From an uncultured Lachnospiraceae bacterium (GTDB lineage: Bacteria > Bacillota > Clostridia > Lachnospirales > Lachnospiraceae), in NCBI GenBank assembly GCA_944384015.1, contig CALWRT010000066.1, positions 1 through 32,547 of the forward strand: a DNA stretch of 32,547 nucleotides, given 5' to 3'. The position numbers and the translations under genes are program-made. Positions 22,296 to 31,050 of this stretch are shown here, piece by piece; positions within the stretch are counted from its first letter, which is position 1, and each line of letters opens with the position of its first letter. A model generated the notes under the pieces. That model worked only from the letters and a program-made list of their open reading frames with translations. It did not search any database and was not told the origin of the DNA.

Positions 22296-23123
22296 TTATT
22301 CCCATCCCTTGACCAGACTTTGCATGCTGCCCTCCGGCAGTGCCGGGCAGAAGGGATAGGCGTCAAAATCCCACTTGAGGCTCCGGCGCATGAAATCATC
22401 ATTTTTCAGAAAATATTGAAAGGTGAGCTCTCCGTCACGAATATCCCAGCAGACATCCACGTGGAAATATTTGAGACCGGCAGTGGTCTCAAGCCCAACC
22501 ATATTCCAATAGTGACGGGCGGCCCTGGTCTTCACGTCAAATTCTACGCGGCTGTCGGCGTACCGGCCGTTTTCTTTCAGGGCAAAGCCGCCGATGAGTA
22601 CGCATGGAATTTCGGCTGCGTCCATAAGCAGCTTGAAGGTGAGGGCATAGCCCTGGGAGCTGCACTGTCGCTTAATCAATGCCCCGTAGGGATTGTGAAT
22701 ATAAGGGCTTGAAGAGCTGCTCCCCTCGTAAGAGGCCGAGGCGGCTAAGAATGAGCAGGCACGGTATACCTTTACATAGTCCGGCATCCGGGAGAGGAAC
22801 AGGTTGGGAGCGAGAAACTGGACGGCTTCTGCCGCCTGCTCTTGCTGTCGTCGGATCACTTCCCGGTTCTGTGACGTATACTCCAGGAGAAAGGTCCAGT
22901 TCCAGCTGCCGTTCTCATCTGCGGTAGTTGTAGTATGATAGTCTTTTATGTAATAAGGAATCAGAGGGTCCAGGCCGGCCATCAGCTCAAACACCTGGGA
23001 TTCTGTCAGACCGGTGCGCTTGCCGTGAGGAAATGTTGCCCTGGGAGCAAACCGGCGGATATCATCCAGCATATCCATTGCCGCTTTTATAATCAGAATT
23101 TGATTATCCAGACTGATCTGCAT
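22296..23123 (-). CDS. Transglutaminase-like domain protein
   Basis: This encodes 275 residues without a signal peptide. The transglutaminase-type triad is visible in the C-terminal half: Cys in [20 protein letters not shown], His in [10 protein letters not shown], and Asp in [11 protein letters not shown]. This superfamily includes peptidases and amide-transfer enzymes, and bacterial members with this short spacing are often protease-like. The N-terminal ~130 residues are unassigned. I chose ATG at 23123 because AAGGAAGG lies 7 bases upstream; a TTG at 23147 would overlap that site. It precedes the cold-shock gene but the latter has its own promoter. The substrate is unknown. Confidence 0.85.
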   Translation of the reverse strand: MQISLDNQILIIKAAMDMLDDIRRFAPRATFPHGKRTGLTESQVFELMAGLDPLIPYYIKDYHTTTTADENGSWNWTFLLEYTSQNREVIRRQQEQAAEAVQFLAPNLFLSRMPDYVKVYRACSFLAASASYEGSSSSSPYIHNPYGALIKRQCSSQGYALTFKLLMDAAEIPCVLIGGFALKENGRYADSRVEFDVKTRAARHYWNMVGLETTAGLKYFHVDVCWDIRDGELTFQYFLKNDDFMRRSLKWDFDAYPFCPALPEGSMQSLVKGWE

Positions 23124-23454
23124 ACAGATGCCTTCCTTCTTCTGCAATTCGGTAATGCCGTGGTCACAAGATACCAGACGGATAGATGATTTACCGTAAC
23201 AGATACAGAATACTATATTTTGGAAAAGAATACAACTGCGTCAGCCGACGGAATATGACAGTTCGGGACTCGCCGTTCCCGGGGCAGTACCCGAGGCGCG
23301 TTCAGGATGTACATATACAAGATGCAGATGAACGGATACGGGAAAGTTGATGGAATTATGATACAAGCTGTGTTTAAAATAAAAATATGAGCTGTCCGGA
23401 ACATGGACAGGGGGCTCGGACGTACGAAAAATGTGCAGAAGAGGAGAGGCATCT
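23124..23454. other. Divergent intergenic region
   Basis: About 330 bases lie between the divergent transglutaminase-like and carboxypeptidase genes. I see no gene. There are GC-rich inverted segments around 23255-23300 and a hairpin CTGTCC (23392-23397)/GGACAG (23405-23410) before the carboxypeptidase. No convincing sigma-A promoter pair was found on either strand. Confidence 0.4.
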
Positions 23455-24258
23455 ATGGGAAAGATACGCTTAAGGCGTCAAAAAAAGCAAACGATACGCA
23501 CAGCGATGGCTTTTATGCTTGGATTTCTGGCAGGAGGACTCTTTGTCGTAAGCTGGATCCAACGCGCGGTGCTGGACGAAGAGTATACAGGAAGCCAAAT
23601 TGCCTACGCTCATATGGGACAGGCGCGGGAAGGAGCGGGATTGGAAGAAGAGACAGCGTCAGAGGATGCGTGGAATTTGGCGCTTGTCAATTATGCCAAT
23701 AAGATGGATCCGGGCTATACACCTCCCCTGACGGAAGTGGAGTCGGGCTATCAGGTGGACAGCCGGGCGGCCCAGGCGCTGAAGGATATGCTGGCAGACG
23801 GACGGGATGCAGGCTATGATATTCGGATATGCTCGGCATACCGTACCTGGGAGAAGCAGGAGAGCCTGTATTCCAATAAAGTACAGGAATATATTAAGAC
23901 AGGCATGGAGGAAAAAGATGCCCGGACAGAAGCAGCCAAGACCGTTGCAGTGCCGGGGACAAGCGAACATCAGCTGGGGCTCGCCGCAGATCTTGTGGCG
24001 GAGGGTTATCAGATATTAGATGAGAAGCAGGAGGAGAGGCCTGAACAGCAGTGGCTGATGGAGCACTGCCAGGAGTATGGGTTCATTCTGCGCTACCCAA
24101 GCGGCAAAACCGATATAACCGGCATTATCTATGAGCCGTGGCACTACCGCTATGTGGGGGAGAAGGCGGCCAGGGAGATTATGGACCAGGGACTTTGCCT
24201 GGAAGAATATCTGGACGCACAGGCATCTGAGGCAGTGTATGAACCGGGGCGCTTCTAA
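23455..24258 (+). CDS. VanY-type D,D-carboxypeptidase (peptidase M15)
   Basis: This encodes 267 residues. An N-terminal signal anchor (about residues 13-34, TAMAFMLGFLAGGLFVVSW) places the enzyme outside the membrane. The M15B zinc site is intact: GTSEHQLGLAADLV (SxHxxGxAxD) and YEPWHYRYVG, with the substrate segment ICSAYRTWEKQESLY upstream. The family removes the terminal D-Ala from peptidoglycan stem peptides. ATG at 23455 has GGAG 8 bases upstream; the in-frame ATG at 23431 has none. It lies 78 bases before a two-component system, an arrangement that recalls vanRS-vanY, but no van ligase or racemase is present in this window, so resistance should not be inferred. Confidence 0.92.
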   Translation: MGKIRLRRQKKQTIRTAMAFMLGFLAGGLFVVSWIQRAVLDEEYTGSQIAYAHMGQAREGAGLEEETASEDAWNLALVNYANKMDPGYTPPLTEVESGYQVDSRAAQALKDMLADGRDAGYDIRICSAYRTWEKQESLYSNKVQEYIKTGMEEKDARTEAAKTVAVPGTSEHQLGLAADLVAEGYQILDEKQEERPEQQWLMEHCQEYGFILRYPSGKTDITGIIYEPWHYRYVGEKAAREIMDQGLCLEEYLDAQASEAVYEPGRF

Positions 24259-24265
24259 GGGCGCC

Positions 24266-24294
24266 TTGCGTTTCTGGAATTGAACAGTTATGAT
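24266..24294 (+). promoter_or_regulatory. Candidate promoter of the two-component operon
   Basis: TTGCGT at 24266-24271, a 17-base spacer and TATGAT at 24289-24294, about 42 bases before the GTG start of the response regulator. Confidence 0.5.
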
Positions 24295-24336
24295 AAGAGG
24301 GATGAAGAAGACAGAGGGAGAGGCGGGAGATAAACT

Positions 24337-24990
24337 GTGACGAAAATATTAATCGTAGAAGATGAGAGGCCAATATCCAATTTGATAGAGATGTCATTGA
24401 GAGGGGCCGGCTACGCGTGTACGTGCGTCTATGACGGCACTGCAGCGGCTGATCTGCTGGAAAGGGAGCGGTTCGACCTGATCCTGCTGGACATTATGCT
24501 CCCCGGGGCGAATGGATATGAGCTGATGGAATATATACGGCCGATGGGGATGCCGGTGATTTTCCTGACGGCTAAGACAAGCGTGATGGATAAGGTGAAA
24601 GGCCTCAGGCTAGGAGCAGACGATTACTTGGCCAAGCCTTTTGAGATCATAGAGCTGCTGGCCAGGGTGGAGACTGTGCTGAGGCGGTACCATAAGGCGG
24701 AAGCCAGGCTGGAAGCCGGAGACGTGGAGATTGACCTGGATTCTAGGATTGTGAAAAAGGCAGGACAGCCCGTTGGCCTTACCAAGAAGGAATTCGACTT
24801 GCTGGTGCTGTTTGTGCAGAATCAAGGCATCGCTCTTTTTCGGGAAAAAATATATGAGCGGGTGTGGGAGAGCGAGTACATGGGAGACAGCCGGACGGTA
24901 GACCTCCATGTGCAGCGTCTGCGCCGCAAAATAGGTTGGGAAGATAAGATTAAGCCGGTATATAAAGTGGGATACCGGCTGGAACTATAG
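24337..24990 (+). CDS. OmpR-family response regulator
   Basis: This encodes 217 residues. The receiver domain has the acidic pair Glu8-Asp9, phosphoacceptor Asp52 in LILLDIMLPGANG, and the conserved Lys in LAKPFEI. The C-terminal half is a winged-helix DNA-binding domain: GLTKKEFDLLVLFVQNQG, then ERVWESEYMGDSRTVDLHVQRLRRKI with the recognition helix, and a wing ending KVGYRLEL. It starts with GTG at 24337, with GGGAG about 8 bases upstream. The kinase gene follows after 34 bases. It is expected to control genes in response to an envelope signal; targets may include the adjoining operon. Confidence 0.95.
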   Translation: MTKILIVEDERPISNLIEMSLRGAGYACTCVYDGTAAADLLERERFDLILLDIMLPGANGYELMEYIRPMGMPVIFLTAKTSVMDKVKGLRLGADDYLAKPFEIIELLARVETVLRRYHKAEARLEAGDVEIDLDSRIVKKAGQPVGLTKKEFDLLVLFVQNQGIALFREKIYERVWESEYMGDSRTVDLHVQRLRRKIGWEDKIKPVYKVGYRLEL

Positions 24991-25024
24991 CAAATGCCAA
25001 CAGAATGCAGAGCAGAGGAACGCC

Positions 25025-26473
25025 ATGAAATTTTCTTGGAAGATCTTTATCAGTACCTTTCTGATCGTCCTCCTGTCCTTCGGGGTGGGGGGCTATTTCC
25101 TTGTGTCCACAAGCTTTCATTCCGGGCTGAGCCGGGAGATGAAGAACGCGAAGGAAGAAAACCGGCTTCTCCAGACTCTGCTTGCTGTTCAATTAGGCAA
25201 TACAGAAGAGGAGGGAAACATAGATAAGGCTGCCTTGGTAAGAGAAGGAATGGGAGCAGTGGAAGAGCAGATGAGCGGTACCATTATACGGTGCCGTATC
25301 AGTATGCCCGCCGATACGACGATCTATGAGAACATCCATTACTTTGGAATAGAAGGGGAGGAAGGCAAAGAGCTCCCGGAAAATCTTTCAGAAGATAATA
25401 TCGGATACAGCGTTACGAAGCTCCAGGACATCTATTTTATCCAATGCGCGGCATACATGAAATTTGAAGAAGAGCTGGTGTGCGTGGAAACGTTCCGGGA
25501 TATTTCGGAATTGTTTCTGGAGAGAAAGGAACAGTTTGCTATTTTTCGCAATATGGTGTATGTGGTAGGAGCAATCAGCGGAATCGGGAATTTTTTCATC
25601 GCACTTTGGCTGACAGATCCGATTATCCGATTGTCCAGGATTACAAGGAAGTTCGCGTCCGGGGATCTGAACGCCCGGTCGAAGATACAGACCAGCGATG
25701 AGATCGGGCAGCTGGCTCAAGATTTTAATCATATGGCAGACCGCATTGAGAAGGATATCCAGGAGCTGACGGAGATCAATCTGCGTCAGGAGGACTTCAT
25801 CGGAAGTTTTGCCCATGAGCTGAAGACTCCGCTGACTTCGATCATTGGCTATGCGGATATGCTCAGATCCCGCAGAATGGATGATCAGGAACGTTTTCTG
25901 GCGGCAAATTATATCTTTACAGAGGGGAAACGGCTGGAATCCCTGTCTTTGAAGCTGCTGGAACTGATTCTGGCGGGCAATGAGAGCCTGCAGCTTGGTT
26001 CTGTAGAAGCCTCTGAGCTGCTGCAGGAGCTGGAAGGGATGATGCGTCCTCTCCTGGAAGAGGATAATATCAGCCTGCAGGTGAAGGCACAGAAGGGGAA
26101 GATCCTGGCAGACCGGGATCTGCTTAAGACCGTATTGGTCAATGTGATCGACAATGGCCGCAAGGCGATTGACGGCCCTGGCAGTATATTGGTCATCGGA
26201 AAACCAGAAGAGGGCGGCTATACGTTCAGCGTTCGGGATACCGGCAAAGGGATTCCTAAGGAGGAACTGGGAAGGATTACGGAAGCGTTCTATATGGTAG
26301 ACAAGTCTCGTTCCCGGAAGAAGGGCGGCGCGGGGCTTGGCCTGGCGATCTGTCAGGAAATTATCCGGCTGCACGGAGGGACCATCGAATTCAGCAGCGC
26401 GCTTGGCAAGGGGACAACGGTGCGCATATACCTGAAATCGGGGAACAAGGAGCGCAGGGAGGCGATAAATTGA
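25025..26473 (+). CDS. Membrane sensor histidine kinase
   Basis: This encodes 482 residues. Two transmembrane segments (about residues 8-28 and 175-197) enclose an extracytoplasmic sensor of ~145 residues. A HAMP linker follows (ITRKFASGDLNARSK), then the HisKA helix with phosphoacceptor His264 in FAHELKTPLTSIIGYADML, and an ATPase domain with N box VLVNVIDNGRKAI, G1 box RDTGKGIP and G2 box GGAGLGLAIC. All kinase motifs are intact. It pairs with the preceding regulator. The stop codon overlaps the start of the next gene, so the downstream membrane protein is made in the same unit. Confidence 0.95.
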   Translation: MKFSWKIFISTFLIVLLSFGVGGYFLVSTSFHSGLSREMKNAKEENRLLQTLLAVQLGNTEEEGNIDKAALVREGMGAVEEQMSGTIIRCRISMPADTTIYENIHYFGIEGEEGKELPENLSEDNIGYSVTKLQDIYFIQCAAYMKFEEELVCVETFRDISELFLERKEQFAIFRNMVYVVGAISGIGNFFIALWLTDPIIRLSRITRKFASGDLNARSKIQTSDEIGQLAQDFNHMADRIEKDIQELTEINLRQEDFIGSFAHELKTPLTSIIGYADMLRSRRMDDQERFLAANYIFTEGKRLESLSLKLLELILAGNESLQLGSVEASELLQELEGMMRPLLEEDNISLQVKAQKGKILADRDLLKTVLVNVIDNGRKAIDGPGSILVIGKPEEGGYTFSVRDTGKGIPKEELGRITEAFYMVDKSRSRKKGGAGLGLAICQEIIRLHGGTIEFSSALGKGTTVRIYLKSGNKERREAIN

Positions 26474-27492
26474 GCAGACAGAACATGGTGAGAGGAAAAT
26501 GGCTGGGGATGCTGGCGGCGGCCGGGGCAGCCCTGCTCTTGTGCACGTTGCTTCCTACTTATATTTTTCATGTCCAGGAGAGGGAAATACTGCGCCAAGT
26601 GAGGACAGAAGACTATGAGATGATTGAGATCAGCCTAAGAAAGTCCATGGAGGGCAAGAGCTTGATAGAAAAATTTCTGTTTCTTCAAGAGCCGGGGGTA
26701 GAATACATGCAGAACACTCAGATGTCGGACAAAGATGACGAACAATATTGGCGGATACAGGAGAAGATCCAGACAGAGCTGTATACTTTTTATGGGAACT
26801 TATGTGAAGGAGCGCCGGCCTTCACCAGAGCCGGCCGGTATATCGCTGTGGATATGGATGACCCGGGCCGGGCGCTTAATGTCTGGAAGGCAGAATATAT
26901 CGACGACTGGACCGGAACAGTGGTAACGGCGGTCCTGGATGAATCCACGGGAAAGCTGATTGATATCTGGGGATATGAACAGGAGTATACTGGAGATTGG
27001 TATGCATACAGGGAGGCTTTCATATACGCGTGGTTCCAGTATATAGGCGCATACAGCTGTGATGTGGCGGATGTCAAGGTATGGGCCGATGGATATATCG
27101 CGTATGAGGATGACCTAAATGCGGCAATATCCGATACCCGGGAGCAAGAGGGAAAAAGCGGCGCCCAGGAATGGGCCGCTGCAGCAGAAGAAGGGACAGA
27201 AGAAGGAGCCTCTGTATCCAAGGAGGAGTACAAGTCTGCAGATGCCGGGACAGGAGGCAAGGTCACAGAACAGATGCTGGAGAGCTGGGGGATTCCCCCG
27301 GAGTATATGGTACTCCTGGAAGTGACGGGGATAAACGGCAACGAGTATCTCTCCCGAGAAGAGATCCTGATGTTGATCGAGAACAGCTTGTACGCAGGCG
27401 AGTGGGCGCAGCTGAAACTTGCGGTCTACACAGCGGATGAAACTTATTATGTAGACTTTCACAATTCCCCAATAGGATTCGGATTTTCATAA
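26470..27492 (+). CDS. Membrane-anchored accessory protein of a two-component operon
   Basis: This encodes 340 residues. An N-terminal signal anchor (about residues 12-33, MLAAAGAALLLCTLLPTYIF) is followed by an extracytoplasmic region. Segments IEKFLFLQEPGVEYMQN and YIDDWTGTVVTAVLDESTG are visible; the latter resembles a PepSY-like strand pattern. A polar Glu/Lys/Ala stretch (about residues 215-260) separates a final small domain. The start is TTG at 26470, overlapping the kinase stop codon (TTGA), with GGGAGG 7 bases upstream; the first in-frame ATG (26485) has no ribosome site. Coupling suggests it works with the kinase, perhaps as signal input or output. I do not recognise the family; function unknown. 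Confidence 0.82.
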   Translation: MSRQNMVRGKWLGMLAAAGAALLLCTLLPTYIFHVQEREILRQVRTEDYEMIEISLRKSMEGKSLIEKFLFLQEPGVEYMQNTQMSDKDDEQYWRIQEKIQTELYTFYGNLCEGAPAFTRAGRYIAVDMDDPGRALNVWKAEYIDDWTGTVVTAVLDESTGKLIDIWGYEQEYTGDWYAYREAFIYAWFQYIGAYSCDVADVKVWADGYIAYEDDLNAAISDTREQEGKSGAQEWAAAAEEGTEEGASVSKEEYKSADAGTGGKVTEQMLESWGIPPEYMVLLEVTGINGNEYLSREEILMLIENSLYAGEWAQLKLAVYTADETYYVDFHNSPIGFGFS

Positions 27493-27548
27493 CTCCAGCA
27501 GAAACCGGCATGAGTCTGCCAAGCCTGCTTTATGAGTGCTATGTCAAC

Positions 27549-27577
27549 TTGACAAAGCCGCCGGATTCTCCGATAAT
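27549..27577 (+). promoter_or_regulatory. Promoter of the CsoR-fusion-MATE operon
   Basis: Perfect TTGACA at 27549-27554, a 17-base spacer and GATAAT at 27572-27577; about 100 bases of leader precede the repressor gene. Confidence 0.7.
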
Positions 27578-27679
27578 GTTACTATGAAAGTCCGGTTTAC
27601 AGGCAGAGACGGAAGGAATGTCTGCAGGCCGGACTGTGCGTACGGGGAAATGGCGAGAGCAGACATAGGAGGGAATCAG

Positions 27680-27955
27680 ATGAGACAGTGTATGGATGCG
27701 GACAATCTGCACCGCCGCCTAAAGAAGATTATTGGACAAGTGCAGGCGATTGACAGGATGGTGGATGAAGATGTGCCCTGCGAGGATATTCTGGCCCAGA
27801 TTAATGCGGCGAAGTCTGCCCTGCATAAGGTGGGACAGGTGGTGCTGGAAGGGCATATCAGCCATTGTGTGCGGGATGGGATTGAACATGGGGATGCAGA
27901 TCAGACCATTGCCAACTTTACTAAAGCAGTAGAACGGTTTGCAAATATGATTTGA
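27680..27955 (+). CDS. CsoR/FrmR-family metal- or sulfur-sensing repressor
   Basis: This encodes 91 residues, all-helical. The family's ligand residues are present as Cys34, His59 and Cys63 (VPCEDIL and EGHISHC), the Cys-His-Cys set typical of Cu(I)-binding CsoR proteins. Helix 1 starts NLHRRLKKIIGQVQAIDRMV. Family members repress by binding DNA and release it when Cu(I), Ni or sulfane sulfur binds. ATG at 27680 has AGGAGG 6 bases upstream. The expected targets (copA/copZ or sulfide genes) are not adjacent; instead a glycosyltransferase fusion and a MATE transporter follow with tight spacing. So the sensed compound is uncertain. Confidence 0.9.
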   Translation: MRQCMDADNLHRRLKKIIGQVQAIDRMVDEDVPCEDILAQINAAKSALHKVGQVVLEGHISHCVRDGIEHGDADQTIANFTKAVERFANMI

Positions 27956-27975
27956 GGCAGTTGGGAGAGTATCGG

Positions 27976-29517
27976 ATGGAGAAGGTTAGTATAATCATAC
28001 CGGTATACAATGCTGCAATGTATTTGGAGAAATGTCTGGACAGCGTAATTTCTCAGACTTATCGGAATTTGGAAATTATCATTGTCAATGACGGCAGCAA
28101 AGATAACAGCCTGGCTATATGCGAGGAATATGAACGCACAGATGAAAGGATCGTCCTGATCGACAAGGAGAATACAGGAGTGTCAGATTCCAGGAACCAG
28201 GCTATGGAGGCGGCGACGGGGAAATACCTTCAGTTCATGGACAGTGACGATTGGCTTACTCCGGATGCCACAGAGAAAATGGTGACGCTGGCGGAGATGA
28301 CAGGCTGCGATATGGTGATCGGAGACTTCTACCGAGTGGATGGATGCAGGTTCTCTTTGAAGAGCCATATACAGGATACAAAAGTGATGAGCAGAAAAGA
28401 GTTTGCCGCCCATATGATGGAGGAACCGGCAGACTTTTATTATGGAGTCATGTGGAATAAGCTGTACAAGCGGGAACTTGTGCGCAAGTATGCGCTGTCC
28501 TGCAGCGAGCGGCTGAATTGGTGCGAAGATTTTCTCTTTAACCTGTCTTACATACGGAGGGCGGATACTTTCTGCGCTCTGCAGGCTCCGGTATACTACT
28601 ATGTAAAGCGCAAAGGGAGTCTGGTTGCGTCTGAGCTGAAGAAGACGAGCGCCGTGTATGTACGTCTGCTGCTTTTGGAAGAGTACCGCAGGCTGTATCA
28701 GAGTATAGGACTGTATGAGGATAACAAAGTGAAAATCAATGCCTTTGTGCTGTCCATCGCCAAGGATGGCCATGTGAGCAAAATCCCGGGGAATCGGCTG
28801 AGCGGGAGGCTGGAAGAAGGAAGCAGCGAAGAAAAGAAGATGGCGTGGGCGGCCCAGGAGAAGAAGGAAAAGAGGGCCAAGCAGAAGAAAGTCCAGGAAG
28901 AAAAGGCGGCAAGGCGGAAGCGGGCCCAGGATGCAATTGGTATTCCGCTTCCAATAGCGGCGAAGCCTATTCGGGCCGAACATACTTTTGAGCCTGTCTG
29001 GGACGGCCGATCGCGTAAGCTGATCCTCGGCACGTTTCCGTCGGTGAAATCCAGGGAGACGGAATTCTATTACGGCCATCCCAGGAACCGGTTCTGGAAG
29101 GTAATTGCAGCGCTGTACCATGCGCCAGTTCCTCAGACAATAGAAGAAAAAAAGTGTCTGCTGCTGGATAATGGAATTGCCCTGTGGGATGTGGTTCAGT
29201 CGTGTGACATTAGAGGTTCCAGCGACAGCAGCATACGCAATGTCATACCAGCAGATATCAAGGGACTGCTGGAACGATCTAACATAGCGGAGGTCTATAC
29301 GAACGGTGACACAGCATTCCGACTGTATCGGAAGTATTGTGAGAAAGAGACGGGCAAGAAAGCAGTGAAGCTTCCCTCTACAAGCCCTGCCAACGCGATG
29401 TTTTCCCTGGAAAGGCTGATCCAGGAGTGGGGCGGGCGTCTGCTGTCTCAGGAGACGGCTGCTGAAGAGACAGAAGAAGGAGAGGCATGGTCAGATGGAA
29501 TCAAAGGAGAAGGGTGA
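27976..29517 (+). CDS. Fusion: GT2 glycosyltransferase + family-6 DNA glycosylase
   Basis: This encodes 513 residues in one uninterrupted frame. Residues 1-280 are a family-2 glycosyltransferase: VSIIIPVYNAAMYLEKCLDS, IIIVNDGSKDNS and the metal-binding MDSDDW near 88. Residues ~282-330 form a very basic, Lys/Arg/Glu-rich linker with coiled character. From ~348 to 490 it matches the uracil-DNA glycosylase superfamily family 6 (hypoxanthine-DNA glycosylase): LILGTFPSVKSRETEFYYG, the GHPRNRFW motif with candidate catalytic Asn371, LLDNGIALWDVV and LPSTSPANA. The chosen ATG (27976) has GGGAG 8 bases upstream. It is unusual to join these two activities. Met289 at 28840 could start the glycosylase part separately. 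Cytoplasmic; the last 23 bases overlap the MATE gene. Confidence 0.88.
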   Translation: MEKVSIIIPVYNAAMYLEKCLDSVISQTYRNLEIIIVNDGSKDNSLAICEEYERTDERIVLIDKENTGVSDSRNQAMEAATGKYLQFMDSDDWLTPDATEKMVTLAEMTGCDMVIGDFYRVDGCRFSLKSHIQDTKVMSRKEFAAHMMEEPADFYYGVMWNKLYKRELVRKYALSCSERLNWCEDFLFNLSYIRRADTFCALQAPVYYYVKRKGSLVASELKKTSAVYVRLLLLEEYRRLYQSIGLYEDNKVKINAFVLSIAKDGHVSKIPGNRLSGRLEEGSSEEKKMAWAAQEKKEKRAKQKKVQEEKAARRKRAQDAIGIPLPIAAKPIRAEHTFEPVWDGRSRKLILGTFPSVKSRETEFYYGHPRNRFWKVIAALYHAPVPQTIEEKKCLLLDNGIALWDVVQSCDIRGSSDSSIRNVIPADIKGLLERSNIAEVYTNGDTAFRLYRKYCEKETGKKAVKLPSTSPANAMFSLERLIQEWGGRLLSQETAAEETEEGEAWSDGIKGEG

Positions 29518-30874
29518 TTTTTCCACAGGCAGTGTGGCCCGTCATATGATGCGGCTGGCAGGGCCGATGACAGTGGCGCAGCTGATTAATGTGCTGTATA
29601 ACGTGGTAGACAGGATTTATATCGGCAGGATTGAGGGGCAGGCGGCCCTGGCTCTGACCGGGCTTGGCGTATGTTTCCCGCTGATTACCATCGTCATTGC
29701 CTTCGCAAATCTGGCGGGAGGCGGAGGCGCGCCGCTGTTCTCGATAGAGAGGGGCAGGGGCAACGAAGAGGAAGCAGAGTATTTGCTTGGGAATTGTGTG
29801 ACGATGCTCGTGGTATTCGGCATATCGTTAACCATCCTCGGCCTTATGTTCAAGGAACCGCTTCTGTATCTCCTCGGAGCCAGCAAGGACACTTTCCCTT
29901 ACGCCAACGACTATATTACTATCTACCTGCTGGGCAGCGTGTTTGTGACGCTGAGCCTGGGCCTGAACACATTTATCAATGCGCAGGGCTTCTCTAGGAC
30001 CGGGATGATGACGGTGGCTATCGGAGCAGTACTGAATTTGATTTTAGATCCCATCTTCATATTTACCTTCGGCATGGGAGTGAAGGGGGCTGCCTTGGCC
30101 ACAATCCTGTCACAGATGGCGGCTGCGGCCTGGACATTAAAATTTCTGACCGGCAGGAGGACATATATTCGAATCCGCTTCGACCGTATGAAGTGCTGTA
30201 TGAGGCGGGTGATGCGGATCGCTGGCTTAGGGCTCGCCGGCTTTACCATGTCGGTGACCAACAGCGCTGTCCAGATGGTGTGCAACGCCACGCTGCAGTC
30301 TTACGGCGGGGATCTCTATGTGGGCGTGATGACAGTGATTAGTTCTATCCGGGAGGTGGTGCAGTCGGCTATCATCGGGATCTCTAACAGCGCGCAGCCG
30401 ATTATGAGCTATAATTATGGGGCTGACAAGCCGGAGAGGGTAAAACAGGCTATCCGCTATACTACATGGCTGCAGCTGGCGTGTACCTGTGCTGTGTGGG
30501 CGTTTCTGTCCGCGTTCCCGGCATTTTTTATCCATATTTTCAATGAAGACGCGGCGCTTACCGCGGCCGGCGTACCGTGTATGCACATTTACTTTTTTGG
30601 CTTCTTCATGATGACATTTCAGTATGCCGGGCAGTGTGTATTCACCGCCCTTGGCATGTCGGGGAAGGCAGTTTTTTTCTCCATTCTGCGCAAAGGGATT
30701 ATCGTCATTCCGCTTACGCTGCTGCTGCCGATGGCGGCGGGAGTGCACGGGGTCTTCCTGGCGGAACCCATTTCCAACTTTATCGGCGGAGGGGCCTGCT
30801 TTCTCACTATGTATATAACGGTGTACCGGAAGCTGAAGACAGGGATAGCATGGAACCCGGGAGGCAGCCGCTGA
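29495..30874 (+). CDS. MATE-family efflux transporter
   Basis: This encodes 459 residues with about 12 predicted transmembrane helices. It matches the MATE fold, beginning with GPMTVAQLINVLYNVVDRIYIG near residue 25 and, in the second repeat, ISNSAQPIMSYNYGADKPERV. The family exports drugs or metabolites by sodium or proton exchange. The ATG at 29495 lies 23 bases before the end of the fusion gene, with GGAGAGG upstream, indicating translational coupling. It is the last gene of the CsoR-fusion-MATE unit. The substrate is not readable from sequence. Confidence 0.94.
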   Translation: MESKEKGDFSTGSVARHMMRLAGPMTVAQLINVLYNVVDRIYIGRIEGQAALALTGLGVCFPLITIVIAFANLAGGGGAPLFSIERGRGNEEEAEYLLGNCVTMLVVFGISLTILGLMFKEPLLYLLGASKDTFPYANDYITIYLLGSVFVTLSLGLNTFINAQGFSRTGMMTVAIGAVLNLILDPIFIFTFGMGVKGAALATILSQMAAAAWTLKFLTGRRTYIRIRFDRMKCCMRRVMRIAGLGLAGFTMSVTNSAVQMVCNATLQSYGGDLYVGVMTVISSIREVVQSAIIGISNSAQPIMSYNYGADKPERVKQAIRYTTWLQLACTCAVWAFLSAFPAFFIHIFNEDAALTAAGVPCMHIYFFGFFMMTFQYAGQCVFTALGMSGKAVFFSILRKGIIVIPLTLLLPMAAGVHGVFLAEPISNFIGGGACFLTMYITVYRKLKTGIAWNPGGSR

Positions 30875-30876
30875 AT

Positions 30877-30894
30877 GGGCGCAGCTGCGCGCCC
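30877..30894 (+). terminator. Candidate hairpin after the MATE gene
   Basis: GGGCGC (30877-30882) pairs with GCGCCC (30889-30894) with a 6-base loop, two bases after the stop codon. No U-tract follows directly, so the call is weak. An A/T-rich stretch (30905-30960) lies beyond. Confidence 0.35.
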
Positions 30895-30974
30895 GGTGGG
30901 CTTATTGCCTGTAAAAATTAAATTTTTGTAAAAAATATACAAAATTATTAGAAAAAAATTGTCTGTTTTGCGGA

Positions 30975-31003
30975 TGGACAATTATAAGTCGCTCCACTAT
31001 AAT
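30975..31003 (+). promoter_or_regulatory. Promoter of the PTS gene
   Basis: TGGACA at 30975-30980, a 17-base spacer and perfect TATAAT at 30998-31003; predicted start near 31010, about 285 bases before the start codon. Confidence 0.8.
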
Positions 31004-31018
31004 GTGGACATACCAAAA

Positions 31019-31050
31019 GACATGTGACTGGTAATGCAGGCAGGATCTGA
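31019..31050 (+). promoter_or_regulatory. RAT antiterminator target (BglG/LicT type)
   Basis: The RNA here closely follows the ribonucleic antiterminator consensus: GACATGTGACTGG, then TAATGCAGGCAGGATCTGA. It matches the core G-TTACTG-x-GCAGGC-x-AxCTxA at most fixed positions. BglG/LicT proteins bind such hairpins when the PTS sugar is present and block the overlapping terminator. The regulator gene is not in this window. Confidence 0.75.

Noticed and set aside
23455..26473. Vancomycin resistance cluster
   Set aside because: Only a VanY-like enzyme and a generic two-component pair are present; no vanH, vanA/B ligase or vanX is seen, so this is not evidence of resistance.
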